The translations under genes were made by a program, and so were the position numbers. Shown in pieces: positions 10,702 to 20,279 of a stretch of DNA of 64,000 nt. Location: NCBI GenBank assembly GCA_963772645.1, contig CAVYYD010000001.1:1-64000 (forward strand). Direction: 5' to 3'. Under the pieces are notes generated by a model. It saw nothing but the letters and a program-made list of their open reading frames with translations. It was not told the DNA's origin and did not search any database. Origin of the DNA: DASSQJ01 sp963772645 (GTDB taxonomy: Bacteria; Actinomycetota; Actinomycetes; Actinomycetales; Dermatophilaceae). The first letter of the stretch is position 1. Each line of letters opens with the position of its first letter.

Positions 10702-12601
10702 ATGCGCTGGCCCCGCGCGACGACGCTGGCGGCCTCCGGTGTCGCGGCACTGCTCGTCGCGGTCGAGGTCGTCCTCACCGTGCGCCACCGGGCACTGCTC
10801 GGCGCGTCCCTGGGCCAGGCGGTGTTCGTCCTCTCGGGTCTTCGCCGTCGTCGCCGCGGTCGCGCTCGGTGCGGCCCTCGTCGTCAGCCGGCACGCCCCG
10901 CGCAACGCGGTGGGTCCGGTCCTGGCGCTGCTCGGGGTCGAGGCGGTGCTCTTCGGGGCGGTCTCGGTCCCGGCGCCCGTCGAGCCGCAGCCCGCGGCCC
11001 TGGTGGCCCTCCTCGACGGCTCGTGGATGTGGTTCTACGTCCCGGTGGGCCTCCTGCTCGCCGTCTTCCCGGACGGTCGGCCGGCCAACCGTCCCGGCCG
11101 GGTCGCACTGGCCGGCCTGCCCACCGTGGCCCTGGCCTTCCAGGTGCTCGCCGCGCTCGGTGACGGCGGCCCGGCCGCGGTCCTCGCGCTGGCCCTGCTG
11201 CCGGTCCTGCTCGCGCTCCTCGTCGCGGCCGCCGCCTCGGTCGCGCTGCGCTACCGGCGGGGTGACCGCGTGCTGCGGGCGCAGGTCCGGTGGCTCGCGC
11301 TGGTCGGGTGGGGGCTGCCGCTCACCCTCCTCGTCGGCTGGCTGGCCTACTTCGTCACCGGCGGCTCCGGCGTCGTCGTCACCGTCTCCTTCGGGCTCCT
11401 GTACGCCGCGCTGCCCGTCGTCACCGGCATCGCCGTGCTCCGGCACCGGCTCTACGACGTCGACGACGCCCTCGTCGCCACCGTCGCCTACGCCCTGATG
11501 GCCGTCGGCCTGCTGCTCGCCCTGCTCGCCGTGTCCGCGGTGTCCGGCCTGCTCCTGGGGCGCAGCTCGGTGCTGGCGGCGGTCCTCGTCGCGGCGGCCG
11601 GGGCGTTCGTGCTGGGCACCGCCCGCGGACGGGTCCAGTCACTCGTCGCGCGCGCGCTCTTCCCGGCGCGGGAGCGGGCACTGCACCGGCTCGCGGCGCT
11701 CCACGGGCGGGTCCGCGCCGGCGTCGCCGGCCCCGAGGAGGTGCTCGACGTGCTGCGGAGCGGCCTGCGCGACCCCGGGCTCGCCGTGACCTGGCCGGGC
11801 AGCCCCGCCGACGACGGCTCGGGGACCCCGGCCGTGCTCGGCGGCGCGGTCGTCGCGCACCTGCACGCCGGGCCGGGCGCGACGCGGGAGCCACCGCGCG
11901 AGGTGGCCCGGGCCGCCGCCCTGCTCCTGGAGAGCGTGCGGCTGCGCGGCGACCTCGCCGCCGCGTTGCGCGAGGCCGAGGAGAGCCGGGAACGGCTGCT
12001 CGTCGCCGGGTACACCGAGCGCCGCCTGCTCGAGCGCGACCTGCACGACGGCGCGCAGCAGCGTCTCGTCTCCCTCGGTCTGCGGCTGCGGGTGCTCCAG
12101 CGCTCGCTGGGGGCCGACGCCGGGGCCGTCGCCGACGAGCTGGACACCGCGGTCGCGCAGGTGTCGACGACGGTGGCCGAGCTGCGCCGGCTCGCGCACG
12201 GCATCCGGCCCAGCAGCCTCGACGACGGGCTCGGTGCCGCACTGGCGAACCTGTCCCGCACCGCGGCGCTCCCCCTCGAGCTCGAGGTGGACCAGGGGCT
12301 GGACGGCGAGGACGGGCTCCCGGACGTGATCGCGACGACGGCCTACTTCGTCGCCGCCGAGGCGGTGACCAACGCCGTGCGGCACAGCGGCGGCCGCCGC
12401 ATCCGGGTCCAGCTCGGCCGGGTCGGGCCGGACCTCGTCCTGCGGGTCGCCGACGACGGGCGCGGTGGCGCACGGGTCCGGCCCGGCTCGGGGCTCGCCG
12501 GGCTGCACGACCGGGTCGGTGCGGTCGGCGGGCGGCTCGAGCTCTCCAGCCGGGCCGGTGCCGGCACCGTCGTGGAGGCGAGGCTGCCGTGCGGGTCGTG
12601 A
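10702..12601 (+). CDS. NarL-type sensor histidine kinase, one frameshift
   Basis: About 632 aa after repair. From ATG 10702 it starts MRWPRATTLAASGVAALLVA; the frame slips near 10840 and continues VFAVVAAVALGAALVVSRHA. Several membrane helices fill roughly residues 10-320 in the style of multi-helix sensor modules. They are followed by a linker, then the HisKA_3 box ERDLHDGAQQRLVSLGLRLR with the phosphorylated His, and the HATPase_c domain (EAVTNAVRHSGGRRIRV as N box, VADDGRGGARVRPGSGLAGL as G boxes). It overlaps the response regulator by 13 bases, so the pair is translationally coupled. The signal is unknown; the divergent secreted protein at 10101-10547 is a candidate target or partner by position only. 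Confidence 0.85.
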
Positions 12602-13239
12602 TCGGCGAGGACTCCGCCCTCTTCCGCGAGGGGGTCGCCGCGCTGCTCACCTCGAGCGGGTACGAGGTCGTCGGGACCGCGGCGGACGCCGACGCCCTGC
12701 TCGACGTCGTCCGACGGACCGGCCCGGACATCGCGGTCGTCGACATCCGGATGCCGCCGGAGCGCACGGACGACGGGGCGCGGGCGGCGGCCACGATGCG
12801 GCGGGAGCGGCCCGGGCTGCCCGTCCTCCTGCTGTCCGCCCACGTCGAGACGCGGCATTCGGTGGCGCTCGTCTCGCAGGGGGCCTTCGGCTACCTGCTC
12901 AAGGACCGCGTCCTGGACGTCGACGACTTCCTCGCCACCATCGAGCGGGTCGCGGCCGGCGGCTCGGCGCTCGACCCGGAGGTCGTCGGCCGGCTGCTGG
13001 CGAGCCGCAGCGGCTCCGCGCTGTCCGCCCTGACCCCGCGTGAGCACGACGTGCTGGCCCTGATGGCCGAGGGACGGACCAACCTGGGCATCAGCCGACG
13101 GCTCTGGCTCACCGAGCGAACCGTCGAGACCCACGTCAGCAGCATCCTGGCCAAGCTCGACCTCGCGCCCGACGAGGACGGCCACCGCCGGGTGCTCGCG
13201 GTGCTGGCCTACCTGGAGGCGCACCGGCCACCGGCCTGA
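12589..13239 (+). CDS. NarL/LuxR-family response regulator
   Basis: 216 aa, GTG start at 12589 inside the end of the kinase gene. The receiver domain spans about residues 1-120, with acidic residues in VVIGEDSALF and the phospho-accepting Asp in IAVVDIRMPP; Lys in GYLLKDRV is the conserved signalling residue. The C-terminal LuxR helix-turn-helix is seen in LTPREHDVLALMAEGRTNLG and LTERTVETHVSSILAKLDL. It should bind DNA when phosphorylated by the upstream kinase. Nothing in the sequence identifies its targets. Confidence 0.9.
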   Translation: MRVVIGEDSALFREGVAALLTSSGYEVVGTAADADALLDVVRRTGPDIAVVDIRMPPERTDDGARAAATMRRERPGLPVLLLSAHVETRHSVALVSQGAFGYLLKDRVLDVDDFLATIERVAAGGSALDPEVVGRLLASRSGSALSALTPREHDVLALMAEGRTNLGISRRLWLTERTVETHVSSILAKLDLAPDEDGHRRVLAVLAYLEAHRPPA

Positions 13240-13262
13240 GCGGCGCCTCGGTGGCGGCGCTC
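13238..13262. terminator. Hairpin between convergent genes at 13239/13261
   Basis: GAGCGGCGCC and GGCGGCGCTC form a stem with one mismatch and a five-base loop. It overlaps both stop regions and can act in both directions. No T-tract. Confidence 0.45.
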
Positions 13263-13938
13263 AGGCCGGGGCCGGCCCGAGGTCGACGGCCAGCCGGCGC
13301 TCCTCGACCCGGCGCAGCCCCGCCGGCCGCACCGCCATCCACGGGACGTCCCAGCCGGACAGGCGCATCCTGCGTTCGACGACCGCGTCCCGGCGCAGGT
13401 GGTCGACCCGGCCCGAGCCGGGGTCGTAGACGTCGAGGTTGCGGTCCCCGTCGCCGGGCAGGACGAGCACGACGTGCCGGGGCGCGAGCCCGTTGCCGAT
13501 GTAGAGCAACCCGGGCTCGCCCTCCGCGACGACGTCGACGAGGGTGTCGAAGTCCTCGACGAGCCCCCCGGGCGACTCGTGCCGCCAGAGGTCGACCGTG
13601 TAGCTGGTCCCGCGGCGGGATGCGCCGAACTCCAGCTCGTGCTTGGCGCCCCACGGCGGGGTGCCGAGCGCCCGCGGCCACGGCGCGTTGAGCCGGTGGC
13701 CGCCCGCGAGCAGCCCGTTGGTCCGGCCCATGACGACACGCTCGTAGGCGGCGAACCGCTCCTCGGCGGTCTCCCCGGCCGGGGCACCGGGCGGGTGCGG
13801 GTCGCCGGTGCGCACCCAGGACGCGAAGACCGGGTCGACGAGCATCCGCGCCACGGTCAGGCAGGCCGACCCGCAGGTGACCGGAGACTGCTGGACCGGT
13901 CCGCGGTCGCCGGCCCGGAGCCGGAAGGTCGTCGTCAC
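13261..13938 (-). CDS. C39-peptidase-like hypothetical protein
   Basis: 225 aa. The sequence suggests a papain-like fold: a Gln and Cys in QQSPVTCGSACLTVARML near the N-terminus, a His in GLAPRHVVLVLPGDGD and an acidic residue in LDVYDPGSGRV would form a C39-style triad. No bacteriocin transporter domains are attached and no signal peptide is seen, so the enzyme would work in the cytoplasm or be inactive. GTG 13938 is preferred because TAACGAT lies six bases upstream, matching the leaderless pattern found elsewhere here; ATG 13977 is an alternative. It is divergent from the 13998 gene. Confidence 0.6.
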   Translation of the reverse strand: MTTTFRLRAGDRGPVQQSPVTCGSACLTVARMLVDPVFASWVRTGDPHPPGAPAGETAEERFAAYERVVMGRTNGLLAGGHRLNAPWPRALGTPPWGAKHELEFGASRRGTSYTVDLWRHESPGGLVEDFDTLVDVVAEGEPGLLYIGNGLAPRHVVLVLPGDGDRNLDVYDPGSGRVDHLRRDAVVERRMRLSGWDVPWMAVRPAGLRRVEERRLAVDLGPAPA

Positions 13939-13997
13939 GGACCAATCGTTACCACCTCGGGCTACCGACGCCAGCATCGATCTGGTTGTGTGTCCCC

Positions 13998-14741
13998 GTG
14001 CCGTCCCGTCCCACCGCCCGTCCGCAGCCGGGCCGGCGCCCCCGGGTGCTGGCCACGGCCGCCGTCGCGGGCCTGCTCCTGCTCTGGGCAGCGGCCGCGC
14101 CGCGCCCCCCGGTGCGGCTGCCGGGCCTCCCCCCGCCGGCCGAGCTCGTCATCAGCCCGCCCGACCAGGGGGTGCGCAACCACCCCCTGCAGGTCCTCGG
14201 CTGGGACATCACCTACTCCTCCGCCTGGGTCGACGACCGGCTGGCCGCCGTCCTCGCCTGGCTGCTCGTCGTCGTCGTCGCCGCTGCCGTCACGCTGCTC
14301 GCGGTCATCATCGTGCGCGCCCTGCTGCGGACCTGGCGCGACCGCCGCGTGCCGCCACCCGAGGACCCCACGACCGCCGGGGTCGTCCCCGCGGCCGTGC
14401 TCGCCGACCAGGGCGAGCGCCTCGCCGCCCTCGGCGCCGGCACCCCGCGGGAGGGCATCGTCGCCGCGTGGGCACGCCTGGAGGCGAGCATCGCCATCGC
14501 CGGGGTGCCGCTCCTGCGCTCGCGCACCTCCACCGAGGTCGTCCTGGCGACCCTGCGCAGCCACGACGTCTCCGCCGACGCCCTCGAGGACCTCGCCGCG
14601 CTGTTCCGTGAGGCCCGGTACAGCCCGCACGAGCTCACCGAGGCCGACCGGCAGCGCGCCGAGGCGGCCCACCGGCGGGTCGACGCCGAGCTCGAGCGCC
14701 ACCTGGGGCTCGCCGAGGCCATGGGGGGTCCGCGTGGGTGA
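13998..14741 (+). CDS. DUF4129-like membrane protein of the MoxR cluster
   Basis: 247 aa with a hydrophobic N-terminal segment (VLATAAVAGLLLLWAAAA), an extracytoplasmic stretch, a second membrane helix (LAAVLAWLLVVVVAAAVTLL) and a cytoplasmic C-terminal helical domain (IVAAWARLEASIAIAGVPLL; TSTEVVLATL) typical of DUF4129, which accompanies MoxR ATPases and transglutaminase-like genes. GTG 13998 is chosen because TTGTGT ends six bases before it. It is the first of five tightly packed genes and overlaps the next by eight bases. Function is unknown beyond membership of the cluster. Confidence 0.7.
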   Translation: MPSRPTARPQPGRRPRVLATAAVAGLLLLWAAAAPRPPVRLPGLPPPAELVISPPDQGVRNHPLQVLGWDITYSSAWVDDRLAAVLAWLLVVVVAAAVTLLAVIIVRALLRTWRDRRVPPPEDPTTAGVVPAAVLADQGERLAALGAGTPREGIVAAWARLEASIAIAGVPLLRSRTSTEVVLATLRSHDVSADALEDLAALFREARYSPHELTEADRQRAEAAHRRVDAELERHLGLAEAMGGPRG

Positions 14742-15165
14742 CCCGGGGCGCCGCCGCTGGCTCCTCGTCGGCGGTGTCGTCCTCGTCGTGCTGCTCGCCG
14801 TCCTGCGCGGGCCGGTCGTCCTCGCGGCCGCGAGCGCGCTGGTCCTCGCGGTCGCCGCGTACCGGGCGGCCGAGACCCTGCACCCGAACCGGCCGGACTG
14901 GGCCTGGGGCCAGCGGGCCGAGCCACCGGTGGAGTACGAGGGACGGATGGGGACCCTGGCCGCCCTCGTCGACCCGCAGGGCCGCGACCCGGACAGCCCG
15001 GCCCGGCTCCAGCGGTGGTTCCGGGAGGTCGCCGGACCCCACCGCCCCCACCACGGGGCGGACCCGGCATCATCGTCTCCGCTCGGGGACTACCTCCTGG
15101 GCCCACCCCGGCGCCTCACCCGGGCCGAGGTGGAGCGCCTGCTCACCGAGCTCGACCCCCGCTGA
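14734..15165 (+). CDS. Small membrane protein of the MoxR cluster
   Basis: 143 aa from GTG 14734. Two neighbouring hydrophobic stretches (WLLVGGVVLVVLLAVL and VVLAAASALVLAVAAYRAAE) form a hairpin or two helices, followed by a soluble tail with PVEYEGRMGTLAALVDPQGR and a C-terminal helix LTRAEVERLLTELD. No family name can be given with certainty. The reading frame overlaps the preceding gene by eight bases, and 64 bases separate it from the MoxR gene, so co-expression is likely. Confidence 0.65.
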   Translation: MGDPGRRRWLLVGGVVLVVLLAVLRGPVVLAAASALVLAVAAYRAAETLHPNRPDWAWGQRAEPPVEYEGRMGTLAALVDPQGRDPDSPARLQRWFREVAGPHRPHHGADPASSSPLGDYLLGPPRRLTRAEVERLLTELDPR

Positions 15166-15229
15166 CCCACCATCCCCGACCACCCGAGCGGGCCCGACCG
15201 GCCCGAGCGGCCCCGACCGAAGGAGACCG

Positions 15230-16193
15230 ATGGACCTCGAGACCACCCGCGAGCTCGCCACGGAGGTGCTCGACGCCGTCGACGGCGTCGTCGTCGGCAA
15301 GCGCAGCGCCACCGAGGTGGTGCTCGCCGGCATCCTCGCGGGCGGCCACGTCCTCATGGAGGACTACCCGGGCCTCGGCAAGACTCTCGCGGCGCGCACC
15401 TTCGCCCAGGCCCTCGGCCTGGACTTCGCCCGTGCCCAGTTCACCCCCGACCTGCTCCCGGCCGACCTCACCGGCTCCTTCGTCTACGACCAGGGCACCT
15501 CGAGCTTCGAGTTCCGCCGGGGCCCGGTCTTCACCGGGCTGCTCCTCGCCGACGAGATCAACCGGACCCCGCCGAAGACCCAGTCCGCGCTCCTCGAGGC
15601 GATGCAGGAACGGCAGGTCACCGTCGAGGGCCAGACCTTCCCGCTGGAGCGGCCCTTCCACGTCCTCGCCACCGCCAACCCGGTCGAGTACGAGGGCACC
15701 TACCCGCTGCCGGAGGCCCAGCTCGACCGCTTCCTCGTCCGGGTCGCCTTCGGCTACCCCACCCAGCTCGAGGAGTGGGAGGTGCTGCGCCGCCGGATGA
15801 CACGGCGCCGCGAGGAGCAGTCCATCCCGCGGGTCGTCGACGCCGAGGGCCTGATGGCGATGCAGGACGCCATCGAGGACGTCGCCGTCGACCCGGAGGT
15901 CGGCCGGTACTGCGTCTCGCTCGTCACAGCCACCCGGGAGCACGAGCAGGTGCTGCTCGGTGCCTCGCCGCGCGGCTCGCTCGCGCTGCTCCTCGTCGGC
16001 CGGGCGCTACGCGGCGATCAAGGGCCGGGACTTCCTCGCCCCGGACGACGTCAAGGCCGTGGCCGGGGCGGTCCTGGAGCACCGGGTCATGGTCCGCCCG
16101 GAGCTGTGGATGAGCGAGGTCACCTCCGCGAGCGTCGTCAGCGACCTCCTGCGCACCGTCCCGACGCCGCGCACGGTGTCCGCCGGCCGGTGA
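15230..16193 (+). CDS. MoxR-family AAA+ ATPase, one frameshift
   Basis: About 320 aa. ATG 15230 follows AAGGAG. Walker A is in MEDYPGLGKTLAARTFAQAL, Walker B in GLLLADEINRTPPKTQSALL, sensor 1 in HVLATANPVEYEGTYPLPEA, and the MoxR lid follows. The frame is lost near 16010, where the sequence reads GCGCTAC instead of the GCGTAC expected for RAYAAIKGRDFL; the correct ending (AAIKGRDFLAPDDVKAVA to PRTVSAGR) lies in another frame. MoxR ATPases act as chaperone-like remodellers with von Willebrand or DUF58 partners, and the DUF58 gene follows directly, overlapping by four bases (GTGA). Confidence 0.9.
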
Positions 16194-17533
16194 CCGGGTC
16201 CTGGCGCCCCACGCCCTCCCTCAGCCGGGCCGTCGTCGTCGGCCTGGCGGCCGCGGTCTACGCCGTCGTCGCGGGCGACGGCGCCCTCGCGGTCGTCGCC
16301 CTGCCGCTCGTCGCGGCCGGCGTCTGGGCGGCGCTGACCCGCCCGACCCGGCGCCCCTCGATCTCGATGCAGGTGCCGACGCCGGTGTCGGCGGTGGGCT
16401 CCAGGCTGCGCTGGCAGATCGACGTCGACGCCACGCCCGGCCTGCGCGACCTCGTCGCGATCCTCCCCACCGACCCGGACATCGCCTCGACCCCGGAGCA
16501 CGGCCACGTCGCCGCGGCCGCGGTCCGCGGGGCCCGCACCGTCGCGGTCGCGGTCGAGGGCAGGCTCGAACGGTGGGGTCCGCGGCGGCTCGGGCCGGCC
16601 CAGGTCGCCGCGTTCGGGGACCTCCAGGCCTGGATGTGGCAACCCGAGACGACCCTCGGCTGCCGGGTGGCGGCGCTGCCCGAGCCGGACACCTTCTCCT
16701 CCGGCGCCCCGTTGCCGCACCCGGTCGGCCTGGTCGGCAGCCACCGTTCGGCCCGGCCGGGCGAGGGCAGCGAGCTCGCCGACATCCGCCCGTTCCAGAC
16801 CGGGGACCGGCTGCGCCGGATCCACTGGCCGGTCTCCCTGCGCACGGGCACCCTGCACGTGACGACGACCTACGCCGACCACGACACCGAGGTGCGGATC
16901 CTCCTCGACGCCTCGACCGACGCCCGCGGCCCGGCGAAGGAGCGCGGCTCCCGCGGCAGCGTCGACCTCGGGGTGGCCGTCGCCGGGGCCATCGCGGCCC
17001 ACTACCTGCGCGCCGGGGACCGGGTCGGCCTCAACGTGCACGCCGCGGCGATCCGGGAGGTGCCGGCGCTCGGCGGCCGCCAGCACCTGCACCGGCTGCT
17101 CGCCGCCCTGGCCCTGACCGAGCCCGGCGTGGGCACCGTGCGCCGGGTGCGCACCCTGCGGGCCCGGATGGCGCGCGGGCTGCGCCCCGGTGCGGTCGTC
17201 ATCGTCCTGTCCCCCATCCTCGAGCGGGACCTGCTCGGGCACGCGATCCACCTCTCCCGCACCGGGCACCACGTCATCGTCATCGACACCCTGCCCGCCG
17301 CCCTCCTCGAGCCCGAGCCGGCGCCCGAGCTGCTCGCGGCCCTCGCCCCGAAGCTGCCGGCGGACACCGCGCGCCTGGCGTGGCGGATGCGGCTCGCCGA
17401 GCGGGCGGCGGAGGAGCGACGGTGCGAGTCGGCCGGGGTCCCGGTGGTCCGCTGGGTGGGGCCCGGCTCCCTCGATGCCGTGCTGCGCGCCCTCGGCCGG
17501 CGCGGCCGGGCGCCCTCGGCGGTGTCCCGGTGA
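16190..17533 (+). CDS. DUF58 domain protein
   Basis: 447 aa from GTG 16190, which overlaps the moxR stop. Two hydrophobic segments near the N-terminus (LSRAVVVGLAAAVYAVVA; GALAVVALPLVAAGVWAAL) anchor it to the membrane. The hallmark DUF58 motif appears as ELADIRPFQTGDRLRRIHW, with a vWA-like region after it (TEVRILLDASTDARG) and a later strand VVIVLSPILERDLLGHAI. DUF58 proteins are the usual partners of MoxR ATPases and are thought to sit at the cell envelope. Its stop overlaps the start of the next gene by three bases. Confidence 0.85.
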   Translation: MTGSWRPTPSLSRAVVVGLAAAVYAVVAGDGALAVVALPLVAAGVWAALTRPTRRPSISMQVPTPVSAVGSRLRWQIDVDATPGLRDLVAILPTDPDIASTPEHGHVAAAAVRGARTVAVAVEGRLERWGPRRLGPAQVAAFGDLQAWMWQPETTLGCRVAALPEPDTFSSGAPLPHPVGLVGSHRSARPGEGSELADIRPFQTGDRLRRIHWPVSLRTGTLHVTTTYADHDTEVRILLDASTDARGPAKERGSRGSVDLGVAVAGAIAAHYLRAGDRVGLNVHAAAIREVPALGGRQHLHRLLAALALTEPGVGTVRRVRTLRARMARGLRPGAVVIVLSPILERDLLGHAIHLSRTGHHVIVIDTLPAALLEPEPAPELLAALAPKLPADTARLAWRMRLAERAAEERRCESAGVPVVRWVGPGSLDAVLRALGRRGRAPSAVSR

Positions 17534-18057
17534 TCCCGGCGACCCGGTGGCGCCGGCTCGCGTTCTCCGTCGTCGTCCTCGCCGACCTGCTCGTCGTCCT
17601 CGTCCTCGCCCTGGCCGGCCCCGACGTCCTGCCCCTGGCCGTGCCGCTCCTCGTGGTCTTCACCGCGCGGGCCGTCTTCGCCCCGGAGGGGTGGGCCCCG
17701 CACCTGCTCGTCCTCGCCCAGGTGGGCTCCTACGCGATGGTCTCCTCGACCCCGGCCGCGGTGCTCGACTGGGCCGTCGTCGTGCTCACCGCGCTCGCGG
17801 TCCTCGCGACCCACCTCGCCCTCAGCCTGCTCGCGGCCTGGCCGCCACGGGCCGCGCTGCCGTCGGCCACGGCCGGGCGCACCGCCACCGCGTTCGCCTC
17901 GCTCGGGGGGCTGGCGGTGGCCGGCGGCCTGGCCGGGGCCCTCGCCGGCCGGACACCGGACACCTGGGCCGGCTGGCTCGTCCCGGCCGCGGTGGCCGCG
18001 ACAGCGGGGCTGCTGTGGGTGCTGCGCAGCGCGTACCGCCCCGGCGTGGGCCGGTAG
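17530..18057 (+). CDS. Polytopic membrane protein closing the MoxR cluster
   Basis: 175 aa, GTG 17530 overlapping the DUF58 stop. Four or five membrane helices are visible (LAFSVVVLADLLVVLVLALA; VLPLAVPLLVVFTARAVF; VLDWAVVVLTALAVLATHLA; SLGGLAVAGGLAGALAG; LVPAAVAATAGLLWVL). I recognise no family. Its position as the last gene of the run suggests a structural role next to the MoxR/DUF58 complex. Confidence 0.65.
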   Translation: MIPATRWRRLAFSVVVLADLLVVLVLALAGPDVLPLAVPLLVVFTARAVFAPEGWAPHLLVLAQVGSYAMVSSTPAAVLDWAVVVLTALAVLATHLALSLLAAWPPRAALPSATAGRTATAFASLGGLAVAGGLAGALAGRTPDTWAGWLVPAAVAATAGLLWVLRSAYRPGVGR

Positions 18058-18108
18058 CCGGCACGAGGGGGGCCCGGGCGGCCTCGGAGCGCCGGCCCCT
18101 CGGCGCGA

Positions 18109-19395
18109 TCAGGCGGAGCGCTTGCGGGGCGCGCGCTTGCGGGTGGTCTCCGCGTCGTGCCGGACGATCGTCGGGTTGACGTTCTTGAGCACGACGTCGC
18201 GGGTCAGCAGGACCTTGGCGATCTCGTCGTCGCTCGGCACGTCGAACATGACCGGGAGGAGGACCTCCTCCATGATCGCCCGCAGGCCGCGGGCGCCGGT
18301 GCCGCGGGCCAGTGCCTGCTCGGCGACCGCCTCGACCGCGTCCTCGGAGAACTCGAGCTCGACCCCGTCGATCTCGAACATCTTCTGGTACTGCTTGACG
18401 AGGGCGTTGCGCGGCTCGGTGAGGATCTGGACGAGCGAGGCGGTGTCGAGCGGGCTGACCGTCGTGATGACCGGCAGGCGCCCGATGAACTCGGGGATGA
18501 GCCCGAACTTCATGAGGTCCTCGGGCATGACGTCGTGGATCGACTCCGCGAGGTCCTTGGGGGTGTGCAGCTCGGAGCCGAAGCCGAGGCCCTTCTTCCC
18601 GTTGCGCGACTCGATGAGCTTCTCCAGCCCGGCGAACGCCCCGCCGACGATGAACAGGACGTTCGTCGTGTCGATCTGGATGAACTCCTGGTGCGGGTGC
18701 TTGCGCCCGCCCTGCGGTGGCACCGAGGCCGTCGTGCCCTCGAGGATCTTGAGCAGGGCCTGCTGCACCCCCTCGCCGGAGACGTCGCGGGTGATCGACG
18801 GGTTCTCGCTCTTGCGGGCGATCTTGTCGACCTCGTCGATGTAGATGATGCCGGTCTCGGCCTTCTTGACGTCGTAGTCGGCGGCCTGGATCAGCTTCAG
18901 GAGGATGTTCTCGACGTCCTCCCCGACGTAGCCGGCCTCGGTGAGCGCGGTGGCGTCGGCGATCGCGAACGGCACGTTGAGCATCTTCGCGAGGGTCTGG
19001 GCGAGGTAGGTCTTGCCGCAGCCGGTCGGGCCGATGAGCAGGATGTTGGACTTGGCGATGTCGACGTGGTCGGGGTCCCGCTTGCCCGAGGCGGCCTCGC
19101 CGGCCTGGATCCGCTTGTAGTGGTTGTAGACGGCGACGGCCAGGGCCTTCTTCGCGACGTCCTGGCCGATGACGTACTGCTCGAGGAAGTCGAAGATCTC
19201 CTTCGGCTTCGGCAGCTCGTCGAGCCCCAGCTCACCGGACTCGGCGAGCTCCTCCTCGATGATCTCGTTGCACAGGTCGATGCACTCGTCACAGATGTAG
19301 ACGCCGGGACCGGCGATGAGCTTCTTGACCTGCTTCTGCGACTTGCCGCAGAAGGAGCACTTCAGCAGGTCGCTGGTCTCTCCCACGCGTGCCAC
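18109..19395 (-). CDS. clpX: ATP-dependent Clp protease ATP-binding subunit ClpX
   Basis: 428 aa, full length. The N-terminal zinc-binding domain has LKCSFCGKSQKQVKKLIAGP and VYICDECIDLC with four cysteines. Walker A is GPTGCGKTYLAQTLAKML, Walker B ETGIIYIDEVDKIARKSENP, and the pore loop sits in ALTEAGYVGEDVENIL. The C-terminal domain includes RGLRAIMEEVLLPVMFD; the end is basic (RKRAPRKRSA). ClpX unfolds tagged substrates and feeds them to ClpP1P2, encoded 211 bases upstream on the same strand. GTG 19395 follows GGAAGGG. The gap to clpP2 holds a strong hairpin, so clpX may also have its own promoter. Confidence 0.97.
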   Translation of the reverse strand: MARVGETSDLLKCSFCGKSQKQVKKLIAGPGVYICDECIDLCNEIIEEELAESGELGLDELPKPKEIFDFLEQYVIGQDVAKKALAVAVYNHYKRIQAGEAASGKRDPDHVDIAKSNILLIGPTGCGKTYLAQTLAKMLNVPFAIADATALTEAGYVGEDVENILLKLIQAADYDVKKAETGIIYIDEVDKIARKSENPSITRDVSGEGVQQALLKILEGTTASVPPQGGRKHPHQEFIQIDTTNVLFIVGGAFAGLEKLIESRNGKKGLGFGSELHTPKDLAESIHDVMPEDLMKFGLIPEFIGRLPVITTVSPLDTASLVQILTEPRNALVKQYQKMFEIDGVELEFSEDAVEAVAEQALARGTGARGLRAIMEEVLLPVMFDVPSDDEIAKVLLTRDVVLKNVNPTIVRHDAETTRKRAPRKRSA

Positions 19396-19543
19396 GAATG
19401 CACCCTTCCCTCGGCTCGAGCAACGACCCCGACGCTACCTGCCGCCGGGTCCTGCCGCACCCATTGAAGCCCGCCCCGGCGCGGCGCGTCGCGCCTGTCC
19501 GCTGACAGCGGAACCGGCCCGCCCCGGCCGCACCGGACCGAGC

Positions 19544-19577
19544 GATGCCGCCCGCTCCCTGCGGAGCGGGCGGCATC
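19544..19577 (-). terminator. Hairpin between clpP2 and clpX
   Basis: A perfect 15-base inverted repeat (GATGCCGCCCGCTCC / GGAGCGGGCGGCATC) with a four-base loop CTGC, 30 bases beyond the clpP2 stop. There is no T-tract. It should terminate or attenuate transcription from clpP1P2 into clpX. Confidence 0.7.
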
Positions 19578-19606
19578 CGGGCTGTGCTCGGCCGGGGCTC
19601 GTCGGC

Positions 19607-20251
19607 TCAGGCCGAGGCCTTGCGCGAGGCGAGGACCTCGTCGATGAGGCCGTACTCCTTGGCCCCCTCCGCGGAGAGGATCTTGTCGCGCTCGATGTCC
19701 CTGCGGACGTCCTCGACCGGTCGCTTGCTGTGCTTGGCGATGGTGTCCTCGAGCCACCCGCGCATCCGGATGATCTCGTTGGCCTGGATCTCCAGGTCGG
19801 AGGCCATGCCCCCGGTGCCCTCGATGGCGGGCTGGTGGATCAGCACCCGCGCGTTCGGCAGCGCGAACCGCTTGCCCTGGGCGCCGGCGCCGAGGAGCAC
19901 CGCCGCGGCCGAGGCGGCCTGGCCGATGCAGTAGGTCTGCACGTCGGGGCGGACGTACTGCATCGTGTCGTAGATCGCCGTCATCGCCGTGAACGATCCG
20001 CCGGGGCTGTTGATGTACATGAGGATGTCGCGGTCGGGGTCCTGGGACTCCAGGACGATGAGCTGGGCGATGACGTCGTCGGCGGAGGCGTCGTCGACCT
20101 GCACCCCGAGGAAGATGATCCGGTCCTCGAAGAGCTTGGTGTAGGGGTCCAGCCGCTTCATGCCGTACGAGGTCCGCTCCTCGAACTGCGGCATGATGTA
20201 GCGGTTGCTCGGGGCCGGCTGGTGGAGGCGGCCGGTGATGTTGGCGTCCAT
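19607..20251 (-). CDS. clpP2: ATP-dependent Clp protease proteolytic subunit 2
   Basis: 214 aa serine peptidase of the ClpP family. The catalytic Ser is in CIGQAASAAAVLLGAGAQGK, the His in NARVLIHQPAIEGTGGMASD and the Asp in the region EDVRRDIERDKILSAEGA. Actinobacterial ClpP1 and ClpP2 form a mixed tetradecamer in which both rings are needed. The gene lies 28 bases after clpP1 and is surely in its operon. ATG 20251 is preceded only by a weak GAGAGAGAC, so coupling to clpP1 translation may help. Confidence 0.96.
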   Translation of the reverse strand: MDANITGRLHQPAPSNRYIMPQFEERTSYGMKRLDPYTKLFEDRIIFLGVQVDDASADDVIAQLIVLESQDPDRDILMYINSPGGSFTAMTAIYDTMQYVRPDVQTYCIGQAASAAAVLLGAGAQGKRFALPNARVLIHQPAIEGTGGMASDLEIQANEIIRMRGWLEDTIAKHSKRPVEDVRRDIERDKILSAEGAKEYGLIDEVLASRKASA

Positions 20252-20279
20252 GTCTCTCTCTCGGGTCGTCTCGGCCGGG

